Made by a program: the position numbers and the translations under genes | Notes under the pieces: model-generated | The model's database searches: none | Seen by the model: only the letters and a program-made list of their open reading frames with translations | What the model was told of the DNA's origin: nothing | In this document: piece by piece, positions 25,317 through 34,509 of the stretch | Position numbering within the stretch: the stretch's first letter is position 1 | Layout of the letters: the number at the start of each line of letters is the position of its first letter | From: Desulfobacterales bacterium | Lineage (GTDB): Bacteria; Desulfobacterota; Desulfobacteria; Desulfobacterales; JAHDSC01 | Assembly: GCA_016931455.1 (NCBI GenBank) | Contig: JAFGES010000060.1 | Coordinates: 29,184-93,183 of the forward strand | DNA length: 64,000 bases | Direction: 5' to 3'

Positions 25317-27077
25317 TTACCATCTTATTGCGTTAAAAGTACAGGCTGATCGGCATTCGCCACATCGAATACAATTTTCTTCGATGATTTTATAACAACC
25401 GTCATCTAAAATCTTGATGGCATCCACTGGACATGCTTTGAAACAGAGTCCGCATTTTGTACATTTTACAATATTTATTTCAAATTTAGTCAATACCTTA
25501 CATACGCCGGCAACACAGTACTTATTTTTGATGTGATCGATATATTCGTCTTCAAAATATCTAAGCGTGCTCAACAAAGGATTGGGTGCGCTTCGGCCCA
25601 ATCCACACAAAGAGCTAGAGGCAATATATTCACCAAGTTCCTTTAACTTTCTTAAATCTTCAAGGCTCCCCCTTCCTTGAGTAATGCCTTCAAGGATTCT
25701 GTAAACTTGAACCAGTCCTTCTCGGCATGGAGCACACTTTCCGCAAGACTCCTCCATTAAAAATTTAGTAAAATATCTTGCTACCTCAACCATACAATCA
25801 CAATCATCCATCACGATCATTCCGCCCGAACCCATGATCGATCCTACGGCTTTCAGCGAATCAAAATCAACGGGCAAATCAAGGTATTCGCTCGGTATAC
25901 ATCCCCCTGAAGGACCTCCGGTTTGAACGGCTTTGAAAGGTCTATTTTTTACAATTCCACCGCCTATTTCAAAAATAATTTCTCTTAAAGTCGTTCCCAT
26001 TTCAACTTCAATCAAACCTGCATTTCTCACCTTTCCAACTAAGGAAAAAACTTTGGTCCCGGGTGAATCCACGGTCCCCATCTTTTTATAATTTTTTGCA
26101 CCGTTTAAAATAATATAGGGAACATTGGCATAAGTTTCGACATTATTTAAAAGTGTAGGTTTACCCCAAAGGCCTTGTTCGGAAGCATGAATATGTTTTT
26201 CATGTGGTTCACCGATTTTTCCTTCAATAGACCGCATCAGTGCGGAAGACTCTCCGCAGACAAAGGCCCCGGCTCCGCGTTTGATTTTGATATCAAACTG
26301 GAATCCGGACCCAAAAATATTTTCTCCTAATAGTCCCTTTTTACGAGCATCATGGATTCCTTTTTGTAAGTTTCGAACAGCGATAGGGTATTCATCACGC
26401 ACATAAATAAATCCTTCATTAGAACCCACAGCAAAAGCGGCGATGGTCATACCTTCTAAAACAACATGAGGGGTCCCTTCCATAAGACTTCTATCCATAA
26501 AAGCACCGGGATCACCTTCATCGCCATTGCAAATTATGTATTTTGGAGTTTCAAAAGCGTTAAATACATCTTCCCATTTCCGACCGGCAGGAAAACCACC
26601 ACCACCTCGTCCACGGAGTCCGGATTTCAAAATTTCATCCACAATATTTTCAGGCTGAAGCGTCAAAGCCTTTTTTAAGCCTGCATACCCGCCCATTGCA
26701 ATATAGTCGTCTATACTCTTCGGGTTTATCAGACCATTTGTTCGCAAAATAATTTTTGTTTGTTTTTTATAAAATGGGACTTGATCGGTCCTGATATAGC
26801 GTTTCTTGGTTTCGGAATCAGTGTATAAAAGCCGTTCGACCAACTCATTCTTTTGGGTCTTTTCAAGAATTTCAAACACATCGGAGGATTTTACTTTTTG
26901 ATAAAAAATATCTCCGGGTTTAACCTGAAGAATAGGTCCATTTGCACATAGCCCTTGGCAGCCTGTAAATTTTATATCAAACCAATCGGCTTTTAATTCT
27001 AAAAATTTATCATAGACCTGTCGACTCTCATAGCCCCGGCAACCGACATCTCCACAAAGCAAAAATAGGGTTTTCAT
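25317..27077 (-). CDS. NuoF/HydB-like NADH-oxidising flavin subunit
   Basis: A 586-residue multidomain subunit. Residues 1-90 are a thioredoxin-like [2Fe-2S] domain (CGDVGCRGYES, CQGLCANGP). The FMN/NAD domain has GLRGRGGGGFPAGRKWE and CNGDEGDPGAFMD. SLBB and iron-sulfur domains follow, with ESCGKCAPCREGL ligating the N3-type cluster. The C-terminus adds two [4Fe-4S] sites (CTKCGLCFKACPVDAI, CIRCGECRSAC). The same architecture is found in bifurcating hydrogenases and NADH-dependent formate dehydrogenases. It overlaps the NuoE-like gene by 4 nt. Likely role: hydride exchange with NAD(P)(H) for the aldehyde oxidoreductase complex. Confidence 0.9.
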   Translation of the reverse strand: MKTLFLLCGDVGCRGYESRQVYDKFLELKADWFDIKFTGCQGLCANGPILQVKPGDIFYQKVKSSDVFEILEKTQKNELVERLLYTDSETKKRYIRTDQVPFYKKQTKIILRTNGLINPKSIDDYIAMGGYAGLKKALTLQPENIVDEILKSGLRGRGGGGFPAGRKWEDVFNAFETPKYIICNGDEGDPGAFMDRSLMEGTPHVVLEGMTIAAFAVGSNEGFIYVRDEYPIAVRNLQKGIHDARKKGLLGENIFGSGFQFDIKIKRGAGAFVCGESSALMRSIEGKIGEPHEKHIHASEQGLWGKPTLLNNVETYANVPYIILNGAKNYKKMGTVDSPGTKVFSLVGKVRNAGLIEVEMGTTLREIIFEIGGGIVKNRPFKAVQTGGPSGGCIPSEYLDLPVDFDSLKAVGSIMGSGGMIVMDDCDCMVEVARYFTKFLMEESCGKCAPCREGLVQVYRILEGITQGRGSLEDLRKLKELGEYIASSSLCGLGRSAPNPLLSTLRYFEDEYIDHIKNKYCVAGVCKVLTKFEINIVKCTKCGLCFKACPVDAIKILDDGCYKIIEENCIRCGECRSACTFNAIRW

Positions 27078-27514
27078 TTCTTTCCCCGCAGCATATCAAT
27101 AATGTTTCTGATTTTTTTTCGGGTTAGATTTCCATAGATCTTTTCATTGATAGAGACAACCGGTGCCATTGCGCATGCGCCCAGGCAGTTGACCTGTTCT
27201 AAAGTAAACATTTGATCGCTTGTGGTTTCACCGTTTCTGATGCCTAAATAGCTGTTAATCTCATCCACTATATTCTCGGAAGATTTCAGATGGCAAGCAG
27301 TTCCATCGCAGACTTTTATTAAATATTTTCCTCTCTCTTTAAGTGAAAAGGTTTTATAAAATGTTGCAATTGCATACGTATACGAATAGGCAATGCCTAA
27401 ATTTCGGCTGATTTCTTTTAAATTTTCTCTCGATATATACCCTTGAAGACTTTGAATATCCTGCAAGGCCTGAATAACTTCTTCGGATGAGTTATCGTTG
27501 TTCCTGTCCAACAT
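27074..27514 (-). CDS. NuoE-like [2Fe-2S] subunit
   Basis: A 146-residue thioredoxin-like ferredoxin. The cluster ligands are in KVCDGTACHLKSS and NCLGACAMAP. The N-terminal helical bundle has LQDIQSLQGYISRENL. It overlaps the following NuoF-like gene by 4 nt, consistent with a tight heteromer. It follows a hairpin terminator-like site after the AOR gene and precedes NuoF/NuoG-like genes, making a three-gene NADH-linked module. Confidence 0.9.
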   Translation of the reverse strand: MLDRNNDNSSEEVIQALQDIQSLQGYISRENLKEISRNLGIAYSYTYAIATFYKTFSLKERGKYLIKVCDGTACHLKSSENIVDEINSYLGIRNGETTSDQMFTLEQVNCLGACAMAPVVSINEKIYGNLTRKKIRNIIDMLRGKK

Positions 27515-27569
27515 ATCTAAAATATAGCTCCATATGATGATATCGCTGAAATTTGATTATATTAAAAGT

Positions 27570-27600
27570 TATAAGGGCAGATGTAGAACCTGCCCTTATA
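27570..27600 (-). terminator. Hairpin between AOR and NuoE-like genes
   Basis: TATAAGGGCAG (27570-27580) and CTGCCCTTATA (27590-27600) pair perfectly over 11 bp around a 9-nt loop. On the minus strand it follows the AOR stop at 27615 by 15 bp; the T-tract after it is weak (ACTTTTAAT). It may partially terminate or stabilise the AOR message before the NuoEFG-like genes. Confidence 0.5.
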
Positions 27601-27614
27601 AAATTATCATAAAA

Positions 27615-29435
27615 TCATTCAATAAACTTCACTTTATCTAAACCCAAATCTTCTATCTTTTCTTGAGTCGGTACACCGTTTTCATCCCACCCTCTGGTCT
27701 TGTAATAAGCCGGCAGCATCTCAAACAGCCGATTTACGTGGCCTTTTGCCGGTCCGGCGGGAATTGGATCGTTTAATAGTCTTGGAGGCAAGGTATCGTC
27801 ATCTTTAGAAAAGCCAGCTTTAATGTTAAATAAGCGTTCCAAATTGTATATTCTATCTCCACATTCAAGTATTTTTTCAGCTGTATAATCGACACCGGTA
27901 AGGGCGGCAAGCTGAGCGGCGATTTCTTCTCCACCGAGTCCGAAAGTCGTAAATAAACACACACCGGAAGAATCGATCGCTGCCGTCAAATCTTGGAAAA
28001 TCTTAAGCCAAACGTCTTTGCCTTCGATGGCCTGCGGATCGAGTTTTTCCGGAACCCCCAATATTTCCGGTGAGATCAAATACCCACGGACATGGCATCC
28101 CCCACGATTAGAGGTCGCATATTCGAGGCCCATTCCCTGAACCCCGCGAGGATCATAGGCAGGAAGTTCCTGTTTTTTAACAGACATGGACAATTCCGGA
28201 TGCCCATAAGATTCCGCAAGACGATAAGAGCCCTCGGCTAACAGGTCACCGATTCCTTCTCTAAAGGCGGTCATTTCAGTTAATTTTACCACTGCATCGG
28301 CATTACCGAAGTTTAAATCCATTCCAGCTGTTTCCCGCGTGATAACTCCTTTTTCATAAAGTTCCATTGCGCAGCCGATGGTAGATCCCATCGAAATGGT
28401 ATCAATTCCATTTTCATTGCAAATATAGTTAGCTTTTGTAATCGCATCCAAATTATCCACACCACATTGAGCTCCGAAAGCCCAAGCGGTTTCATATTCA
28501 GGTCCCTCTCCGAACCCTGCATAGCGTTTGTCTTTTACTTGTGTAACTCTGCCGCACGCAATGGTACAGCCAAAGCAGGCCTTCTTTTTTATCAGTTGAT
28601 TTTCATATAATGCTTCACCGCTTGTTTTTTCAGCCCCTTCAAAAAAAGACTCCTGAAAGTTACGCGTTGGAAGTGCGCCGCTTTGATTAATAATGTTGAC
28701 AAGAATTGCTGTTCCAAGTTTCGGCAACCCTTCTGATGCAACGGGATGTTCGGCAAGTTTTTTACGAACATCTAAAGCAACCTCCCTTACTTTTTCAGCA
28801 TCCGCCGGCACAACGCCTCCGCTTCCGAGGACGACAACCGCTTTCAAATTTTTGGAGCCCATTACCGCTCCAACGCCTGATCTGCCTGCAGCCCGGTCTT
28901 TATCGCAGATTACACAAGCGATTTTAGCAAGATTTTCCCCGGCAGGACCAATACAGGCCACTTTTGCCGTCGAAGCGGTTTCACCCATTAAAATATCAGT
29001 AGTTTCCCCGGTCAGTTTGCCCCATACGTGAGATGCGTCTCGAAGAACTGCATTTCCATCTTCAATATATAAATAAACCGGTTTCTGTGATTTCCCTTCG
29101 AAAATTATCATATCGAAACCTGAATATTTTAATTCCGGACCGAACATGCCACCCGAATTTGAGGCGGCAATCGTATCCGTTAAAGCGCCTTTGGTCACAA
29201 CTTCATATCGACCGGTCGATGCTCCCAGGGCACCGGTCATAGGACCTGTGGCAAAAATAAGCTTGTTATCCGGACTTAAAGGTTCTACTTTCGGATTAAC
29301 TTCTTCAACGAAATAACGGCTTCCCAGCCCCCTGCCGCCGATATAATCTTTAGCCCACTGCTCATTAAGTTTTTCTATTTTCACCGTTTCTTTGGTAAGA
29401 TCAACGCGTAATATTTTTCCCATCCATCCATACAT
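27615..29435 (-). CDS. aor: Aldehyde ferredoxin oxidoreductase (tungsten or molybdenum)
   Basis: A 606-residue AOR-family enzyme. The N-terminal domain starts [12 protein letters not shown] and contains YIGGRGLG and GPMTGALG for bis-pyranopterin binding. The [4Fe-4S] ligands are CFGCTIACG (about 289-297) and the later SGVCLFTT (near residue 490). The pterin segment [15 protein letters not shown] is present. AORs oxidise aldehydes to acids or, with low-potential electrons, reduce acids. It starts 3 bp after a ferredoxin gene and is followed by NuoE/F/G-like genes, which suggests a complex that couples aldehyde oxidation to NAD+ and ferredoxin. The tungstate transporter at the end of the window suggests tungsten. 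Confidence 0.93.
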   Translation of the reverse strand: MYGWMGKILRVDLTKETVKIEKLNEQWAKDYIGGRGLGSRYFVEEVNPKVEPLSPDNKLIFATGPMTGALGASTGRYEVVTKGALTDTIAASNSGGMFGPELKYSGFDMIIFEGKSQKPVYLYIEDGNAVLRDASHVWGKLTGETTDILMGETASTAKVACIGPAGENLAKIACVICDKDRAAGRSGVGAVMGSKNLKAVVVLGSGGVVPADAEKVREVALDVRKKLAEHPVASEGLPKLGTAILVNIINQSGALPTRNFQESFFEGAEKTSGEALYENQLIKKKACFGCTIACGRVTQVKDKRYAGFGEGPEYETAWAFGAQCGVDNLDAITKANYICNENGIDTISMGSTIGCAMELYEKGVITRETAGMDLNFGNADAVVKLTEMTAFREGIGDLLAEGSYRLAESYGHPELSMSVKKQELPAYDPRGVQGMGLEYATSNRGGCHVRGYLISPEILGVPEKLDPQAIEGKDVWLKIFQDLTAAIDSSGVCLFTTFGLGGEEIAAQLAALTGVDYTAEKILECGDRIYNLERLFNIKAGFSKDDDTLPPRLLNDPIPAGPAKGHVNRLFEMLPAYYKTRGWDENGVPTQEKIEDLGLDKVKFIE

Positions 29436-29438
29436 GAC

Positions 29439-29915
29439 TTAGGCCTCCTTTTTGAAGACTTGCTCAAATTTTTCCGACATTACTTTCTTACGTGCCAAGG
29501 TTTCCAAATCTGCTCTGATCCACTGGATTGCATCCGTTGGACAGAACACGGCACATTCAGGCGTACCTTCACAAACATCACATTTAATAACGGATTTGGT
29601 TTCTCGATCATAGGAAATGTTACCAAAAGGGCAAGCAGAAACACACATTCTGCAACCGATACATTTCTGGGCATCATATTCAACAACACCCGTATCCGAG
29701 TTTTTAGTCAGCGCTTTTACGACACAAACAGCGGCACAGGCAGGATCTTCACACTGCAGGCACGTTAACGGAACAGAAAATTTCATCGGTGAAGTCAATA
29801 CTTCAATTCTTGATTTTGATGGTCGAAACGCCCCTTCATGTTTCAGTGAACATGCAAGCCGACAGGAATGGCAATTGATGCAAAATTCGGGCTGCAAAAG
29901 TAGCACCTTATTCAT
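29439..29915 (-). CDS. AOR-associated 4Fe-4S ferredoxin (AorA-like)
   Basis: A 158-residue protein with four [4Fe-4S] Cys motifs: CINCHSCRLACSLKHE, CLQCEDPACAAVCVV, CIGCRMCVSACPFGNI and CDVCEGTPECAVFC. This is the DMSO reductase subunit B/HycB-like ferredoxin arrangement. It starts the AOR operon, 3 bp before aor. The protein probably accepts electrons from the AOR cluster. No twin-arginine or signal peptide is seen, so it is cytoplasmic. Confidence 0.88.
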   Translation of the reverse strand: MNKVLLLQPEFCINCHSCRLACSLKHEGAFRPSKSRIEVLTSPMKFSVPLTCLQCEDPACAAVCVVKALTKNSDTGVVEYDAQKCIGCRMCVSACPFGNISYDRETKSVIKCDVCEGTPECAVFCPTDAIQWIRADLETLARKKVMSEKFEQVFKKEA

Positions 29916-30016
29916 GTTGTTACCTCCTATATATTATTATTTTATGCCGAAAAAATTACCCATTCAAAAACGATTACCTTTCAAATTTTGTATCTGCTTC
30001 CAATGAATCAAAACAA

Positions 30017-30712
30017 TTACAAGAGCGGAGAGAGTTTAATTTTCGAAAATGAAAAATCAGATAATTCAACAACTAATAATTGATTGATCAAAGCCGGTTC
30101 ACCCCAAAGATTTTTTAAAATTTCATCGGCCATAAGGCTGCCGATACAAAAAACGATTTGAGGGGATATTGAAATAAAATTCTTTGCGTTTTCCATTCCA
30201 CGGTAAATATCGTTCAATCGAATACTTTCCCGGGTAATGGTGGTAATCTGCCCATAATCTTCTTGAACTCCACCATGTACGAGAAACGTATCACTAAGTA
30301 ATAACTTTTCCAATGCAAAGCGACTTTCATAATTATCTAGGCAATCTGCAATGCCATCAAACTGATATTGAGTAAGGATTTTATAAAAATTTTTTGCCTG
30401 TATCGATATATTTAGCGGGATGATGGTGGTGAGTCCATGAATAGAGGATAACTTCCGACACGCAGCTTCGACTTTATATTGATTTAGATTATCAATAGTA
30501 TAGAGAATCTGTCGGTTTAAATCGGGTTTATCAATCTTTTTTTTATCAATAATGATGAGTTTGCCGATGCCTGCGCGAACTAAAATTTCGGCAACAACAC
30601 AACCAAGCCCTCCCATACCCGCTACAAGAATGGAACTTTCAGATAAAATACTTTGCTTTTTTTCTTTCCAAAATGCGACATTTCTTGAGAAAATGTCGTC
30701 AAAAATCTTCAC
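30017..30712 (-). CDS. ThiF/MoeB/HesA-family adenylyltransferase
   Basis: A 231-residue E1-like protein. It has the nucleotide motif GMGGLGCVVAEILVRAG, then IIDKKKIDKPDLNRQILY and IADCLDNYESRFALEKLLL. It adenylates the C-terminal glycine of a ubiquitin-like partner. GTG start at 30712 overlaps the stop of the upstream MoaD-like gene (GGTGA). The classical zinc Cys pairs and rhodanese domain of larger MoeB forms are absent. Its coupling to a MoaD-like gene beside aor points to molybdopterin/tungstopterin sulfur transfer. Confidence 0.85.
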   Translation of the reverse strand: MKIFDDIFSRNVAFWKEKKQSILSESSILVAGMGGLGCVVAEILVRAGIGKLIIIDKKKIDKPDLNRQILYTIDNLNQYKVEAACRKLSSIHGLTTIIPLNISIQAKNFYKILTQYQFDGIADCLDNYESRFALEKLLLSDTFLVHGGVQEDYGQITTITRESIRLNDIYRGMENAKNFISISPQIVFCIGSLMADEILKNLWGEPALINQLLVVELSDFSFSKIKLSPLL

Positions 30713-30996
30713 CCCCCACCCCCTGGTGGAAAAAGAGAAACAATGTCATTTGCGTGAACTAAAGTTTTTGTGCTTTTCAGATGAAGAATATTTTTACCAT
30801 TTACCAGTATCATCGTTCCGGGTATGAGTTTTCCATCTCTGTCAAAAAGTTTATGAAGAAATTTTTTCGAAATTTTTTCTTCACATTTTTCCAGCAGCTG
30901 CAAAACATCAATCTCATTTGAACTCATTTTTAATTGGCGGGTTTTTAATTCAACGCGTAAGGTGGTATAGAAGTCGACGGTTATCATTTTTTCCAA
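30709..30996 (-). CDS. MoaD/ThiS-like ubiquitin-fold sulfur carrier
   Basis: A 95-residue beta-grasp protein. The tail IVSLFPPGGGG ends with four glycines, the site for adenylation and thiocarboxylation; canonical MoaD ends GG. NGKNILHLKS and TLVHANDIVS fit the fold. It overlaps the ThiF gene by 4 nt. Together they could supply sulfur for the tungsten-pterin cofactor of the neighbouring AOR, or for another thio-cofactor. Confidence 0.82.
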   Translation of the reverse strand: MEKMITVDFYTTLRVELKTRQLKMSSNEIDVLQLLEKCEEKISKKFLHKLFDRDGKLIPGTMILVNGKNILHLKSTKTLVHANDIVSLFPPGGGG

Positions 30997-31160
30997 GCAT
31001 TAAAAAAAGTAAAAAGACAATCAACTTTCAATTGCTTATGATCGTAGCACCTCATTGATAAAAGGAACCATAAGTTTTTTTATTTAGATTATATTTGATT
31101 CGATGTCAAACGCTAATATACTAATTTTGATGAGAATTTATTTGAAAATCATCATTTTTT

Positions 31161-32345
31161 TCAGGCTTCATCCGCCATTTCCAACTTGCCGCAAGATCTG
31201 CGATCAATTATTTGGCAGCTTTTTAAAAGAAAACCTGCGACTAGAGCAATCAAACCACTGATGATAAATAAATTAAATGAACCCAAACGCTCATAAAAAT
31301 AACCATTAAAGAAAAATCCGACCATCATACCAAGCCCGTAAGTTAGAGCATTATTGATTGCCTGCCCCAATGTTTTGGCCTCTTTCGGTGTTAAATGGTC
31401 CATATAGAGGATGGCGGCCATATGAAAAGTTCCATAAGTGACGGCATGAAAAAATTGTGAAAACAGGATGGCCATCGGAGATCTAACAAAATAGAGAATA
31501 AACCATCTCAATGATGCTACGATAAACGAAAAAATCAAAACATTTTCCAAAGCAAATCGCTTAAATATGGCGTCGGATCTCAGCATAACCAGAATTTCGG
31601 CAATAGATGCCAATGCCCAAGCAAATCCAATGAATGTATTTCCATAACCTAAATTTTCAAGATGGATCGAAAAGAATCCATAATAAGTTCCATGACTCAC
31701 CAGCATTAAAAAAGCACAAAACAAAAAAACAAGGACGCGTTTTTCAAAAAAAAATTTTGCTTTTGGAATAAAAGTTTTTCTTTCTTTAGGATCAATGCCA
31801 GGAATTTTAAAAGACAGAATGGCTTGAAGGCAAGATCCAATGAAAATAAACGCAAGGATTATCTCAACGGAAGAAAGGTCTATTATTTTACCAACCACGA
31901 TCACAGTCAGAATAAAACTGATGGAACCCCATGCTCGAATTCTGCCGTAACTTTTCTTTTTATTTCCCAATAAATCCATAGTAAATGCTTCCAGGAAGGA
32001 AATGATCGGGGCGTAAAACACTGCATAAAAAAAAGTAATGATCAGCATCAGTTCAAAATCGATCGTATAAAGATAAAGCACCCAAATCGTTGTGCTGATA
32101 ATGCTGCAAAATATGTATATCGATCTTCTCATCTGAAAGCGATCTGCCAAAATCCCCCAGATTAAAGGAAAAAGAACCATTGCAAATGATCTTAGAGAAG
32201 AGAGAATGCCGATTTGAAAACCACTAAAACCAAGATGGTAGCAATATAAATTAAAATAGGGCAAAAAAATACCTAGTGCCCCAAAGTATAAAAAGTACTG
32301 GGAGCTGATTACAAATCTAAATGAGAATTTATGCTCTTTATCCAT
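31161..32345 (-). CDS. MFS transporter, HcaT/LacY-like
   Basis: A 394-residue protein with about 12 hydrophobic helices. The start SSQYFLYFGALGIFLPYFNLY, the loop GILADRFQMRRS and the later YMDHLTPKEAKTLGQAIN segment fit the MFS_1-like/HcaT branch, which includes phenylpropionate and nucleoside carriers. It lies upstream of the MoaD-ThiF-Fd-AOR genes on the same strand with a 164-bp gap, so it could import an aromatic or carboxylate substrate for the AOR pathway; that is inference. Confidence 0.82.
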   Translation of the reverse strand: MDKEHKFSFRFVISSQYFLYFGALGIFLPYFNLYCYHLGFSGFQIGILSSLRSFAMVLFPLIWGILADRFQMRRSIYIFCSIISTTIWVLYLYTIDFELMLIITFFYAVFYAPIISFLEAFTMDLLGNKKKSYGRIRAWGSISFILTVIVVGKIIDLSSVEIILAFIFIGSCLQAILSFKIPGIDPKERKTFIPKAKFFFEKRVLVFLFCAFLMLVSHGTYYGFFSIHLENLGYGNTFIGFAWALASIAEILVMLRSDAIFKRFALENVLIFSFIVASLRWFILYFVRSPMAILFSQFFHAVTYGTFHMAAILYMDHLTPKEAKTLGQAINNALTYGLGMMVGFFFNGYFYERLGSFNLFIISGLIALVAGFLLKSCQIIDRRSCGKLEMADEA

Positions 32346-32486
32346 TGCCGTTTATTAAGGCATCCGTATACAAAACGCAATTCTTAATTCAGGATGTTTT
32401 TATTCTGTCATATATAAATAAAAATTATATCAAATACTTAAAAGTTGAAAACCTCTTTCCTGAAACCTTTTTTCTCATAAAACAGC

Positions 32487-32515
32487 TTGACTGAAATTCT
32501 CTTACCGGCTATAAA
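32487..32515 (+). promoter_or_regulatory. Sigma-70 promoter for riboswitch-controlled antiporter
   Basis: TTGACT (32487-32492), a 17-bp spacer and TATAAA (32510-32515). The predicted start of transcription is about 7 nt further on, just before the aptamer, which makes this a well-positioned promoter. Confidence 0.7.
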
Positions 32516-32528
32516 ATACAATTTATTT

Positions 32529-32580
32529 GGCAATGAAGTCTGCCATGAACTGTCCTTTTGAAGGACTGATGACTTCTACC
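32529..32580 (+). ncRNA. Fluoride riboswitch aptamer (crcB type)
   Basis: The stretch GGCAATGAAGTCTGCC, followed by ATGAACTG, a CC/GG hairpin around TTTTGA and then CTGATGACTTCTACC, matches the conserved fluoride (crcB) riboswitch: GGCNATG, the GAAGTC/GACTTC stem and the CTGATG...CTACC 3' end. The 3' strand CTTCTACC can also pair with GGTAGAAG just downstream, and GGGGTAG can pair with CTACCCC in the terminator's left arm. This gives a fluoride-on switch: with fluoride, the aptamer frees GGGGTAG to block the terminator. Confidence 0.9.
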
Positions 32581-32615
32581 TTGAAACATTTAGGGGTAGA
32601 AGCGCATATATCTAC

Positions 32616-32646
32616 CCCACCTGACCGAAAGGTGGGTTTTTTTATT
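32616..32646 (+). terminator. Riboswitch expression-platform terminator
   Basis: CCCACCT (32616-32622) and AGGTGGG (32630-32636) form a stem with a T-tract TTTTTTT immediately after. The left arm overlaps CTACCCC, the partner of the alternative pairing, so it is the off-state of the fluoride switch. Confidence 0.88.
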
Positions 32647-32649
32647 TAG

Positions 32650-32692
32650 ATGCCCTGAGAGTTCGCCACCTATCAGGGTATTTTTATTTTTT
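32650..32692 (+). terminator. Second terminator-like hairpin before the antiporter
   Basis: ATGCCCTGA (32650-32658) pairs with TCAGGGTAT (32673-32681) and is followed by TTTTTATTTTTT. It lies between the first terminator and the ribosome-binding site GGAGG (6 nt before the ATG). It may be a second control point or a stabilising stem. Confidence 0.55.
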
Positions 32693-32704
32693 CGGAGGCT
32701 TTTT

Positions 32705-34189
32705 ATGGCAATAAGCATCGCATTGATTATTCTTCTGGGATTGTTCGGTGGTTACCTATTTTCTCTGTTGAAACTGCCGGGCCTGGTGGGGATGCTGCTC
32801 ATGGGCGTACTCACCGGGCCTTATATCCTGAATCTCATATCCCCGGAGATGATGACCGTGTCCGGGGATTTTCGAAAAATCGCTCTTATCGTAATCCTGC
32901 TTCGCGCCGGCTTTGAATTGCGCCGTGATACCCTCAATCGAGTCGGAAGGGCTGCATTAATCATGAGCGCCGTACCGGCGGTTTTCGAGATTGTCGGTGT
33001 TATGCTGGTGGCACCCCGCCTACTGGGTATGACCTATCTGGAGGCCGCCCTCCTCGGCGCCATTCTCGGAGCTGTTTCTCCAGCGGTGGTTGTACCCCTA
33101 ATGATTGATTTCATGGACCGTAGCCGCGGTACGAAAAAAGGCATCCCCACTCTTATCCTGGGAGCTTCATCCCTGGATGATGTCTTTGTCATTGTACTTT
33201 TTACGGTCTTTTTGGGCATGATCGGAGTCGCGGAAGTCAATCCCTGGGCAAAACTTGCCGAAATTCCCCTTAGCATTATACTGGGGATCGGAGCAGGTTT
33301 AATTCCCGGCTACCTTCTCTACCGCCTCTTCACCAGATTCGATTGGCGTCCGCCAAAGCGGACAATCATGGTTGTGGGGACAGCCATCTTGCTGACTTGG
33401 GTGGAACAAACTCTGGAACATCGTGTTCCCATTGCAAGTTTGCTGGGTGTCATGGCTATCGGATTCGTCATCCTTGAAAAATCAGAGGCCATCGCCCATA
33501 TTATTTCACAAAAACTCAAGAAGCTCTGGGTTTTTGCCGAGCTCCTTCTTTTTGTTCTCGTGGGGGCCCAGGTGAATATCCAGGTTGCCTGGAAGGCGGG
33601 ACTGGCGGGTATCGTAGTTATTGCTACGGGCCTTCTGTTCAGAAGCATAGGAACCTATATCTCCCTGTTCGGCACTGACTTTACCGTAAAAGAAAAACTC
33701 TTTTGCGTAGTGGCCTATATACCCAAGGCCACGGTCCAGGCCGCCATCGGTGCCGTGCCCCTATCCGCCGGGGTGGCTTCAGGTGAAGTCATTCTGGCCG
33801 TGGCCGTGCTCTCCATCCTGCTAACTGCTCCTATCGGCGCCGTGGGCATCATGGTCTTGGGCGAAAGGATACTGGATCAAGGGGAACGTTCTCCCTATCT
33901 GTTTAAGGAACTCAGGGAAAATATGGGGCTTCCTCGGGTGGGCGAACGAATCAGAAGCAAGAAATTCGATACCATCTGGAAGGTAATCGAAGAGAAAGAG
34001 ACATGGATCGAGCTCCCGCATACAGCCGGTATAGTGAAACAGGATACTCAACTCGTGCCTGCTATCTTTCTGCGGTACTGGATGGAGGATACGAGCCATG
34101 GGCCCGGTACCGGAAAGACCCTTTCTTATCGTTACAGCCGGATGGACCACCCCTTTGATCGTGACTGGGAAATCCTTTACGATTGGTAA
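32705..34189 (+). CDS. Cation:proton antiporter (CPA-type), fluoride-riboswitch controlled
   Basis: A 494-residue protein with ~12 transmembrane helices over the first ~390 residues (Na+/H+ exchanger fold) and a soluble C-terminal ~100 residues. Motifs include KLPGLVGMLLMGVLTGP, ILLRAGFEL, AAPR-like VSPAVVVPLMIDFM, ILGASSLDDVFVIV (Asp pair typical of CPA transporters) and YIPKATVQAAIGAVPL. Some Na+/H+ antiporters are known fluoride-riboswitch targets, where they probably help remove fluoride or balance protons. It is monocistronic. The base composition is visibly more GC-rich than neighbours. Confidence 0.88.
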   Translation: MAISIALIILLGLFGGYLFSLLKLPGLVGMLLMGVLTGPYILNLISPEMMTVSGDFRKIALIVILLRAGFELRRDTLNRVGRAALIMSAVPAVFEIVGVMLVAPRLLGMTYLEAALLGAILGAVSPAVVVPLMIDFMDRSRGTKKGIPTLILGASSLDDVFVIVLFTVFLGMIGVAEVNPWAKLAEIPLSIILGIGAGLIPGYLLYRLFTRFDWRPPKRTIMVVGTAILLTWVEQTLEHRVPIASLLGVMAIGFVILEKSEAIAHIISQKLKKLWVFAELLLFVLVGAQVNIQVAWKAGLAGIVVIATGLLFRSIGTYISLFGTDFTVKEKLFCVVAYIPKATVQAAIGAVPLSAGVASGEVILAVAVLSILLTAPIGAVGIMVLGERILDQGERSPYLFKELRENMGLPRVGERIRSKKFDTIWKVIEEKETWIELPHTAGIVKQDTQLVPAIFLRYWMEDTSHGPGTGKTLSYRYSRMDHPFDRDWEILYDW

Positions 34190-34272
34190 GAACGGAATGA
34201 AGCATCATTCATGGTTTGTACGTCAGATGGCATACACCGCAATATTCATGGTGCCAATTGTTCATCCTTTAT

Positions 34273-34509
34273 TTACTTTTTTTTAAGCCAAGATTTAACA
34301 TCCTCTTTACTAGGGATCTTACCTACCGATTTCACCTCGCCGTCAACTACCACCGCAGGTGTGCCGAACACGCCATAACCGGCGATCTTCATTAAATCGG
34401 TGACTTTTTCGATGTGAGCGGCTACGCCGGCTTCAGCCACCGCATCAATGACTACTTTTTCCGTCTGCTTACATTTAGGGCAGCCGGGACCCAAGACTTT
34501 GATTTCCAT
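34273..34509 (-). CDS. Small thioredoxin-fold redox protein
   Basis: A 78-residue redox-active disulfide protein. It has CPKC at residues 10-13 and the cis-proline segment GVFGTPAVVVDG. Such mini-thioredoxins often accompany permeases of the DUF318 type and ArsR regulators. It follows the permease gene (91-bp gap) on the same strand, in the order arsR-permease-thioredoxin. Cytoplasmic, no signal peptide. Confidence 0.88.
   Translation of the reverse strand: MEIKVLGPGCPKCKQTEKVVIDAVAEAGVAAHIEKVTDLMKIAGYGVFGTPAVVVDGEVKSVGKIPSKEDVKSWLKKK

Noticed and set aside
28693..29242. Plus-strand frames opposite the AOR gene
   Set aside because: They are antisense shadows of a strongly conserved coding region with no family motifs.
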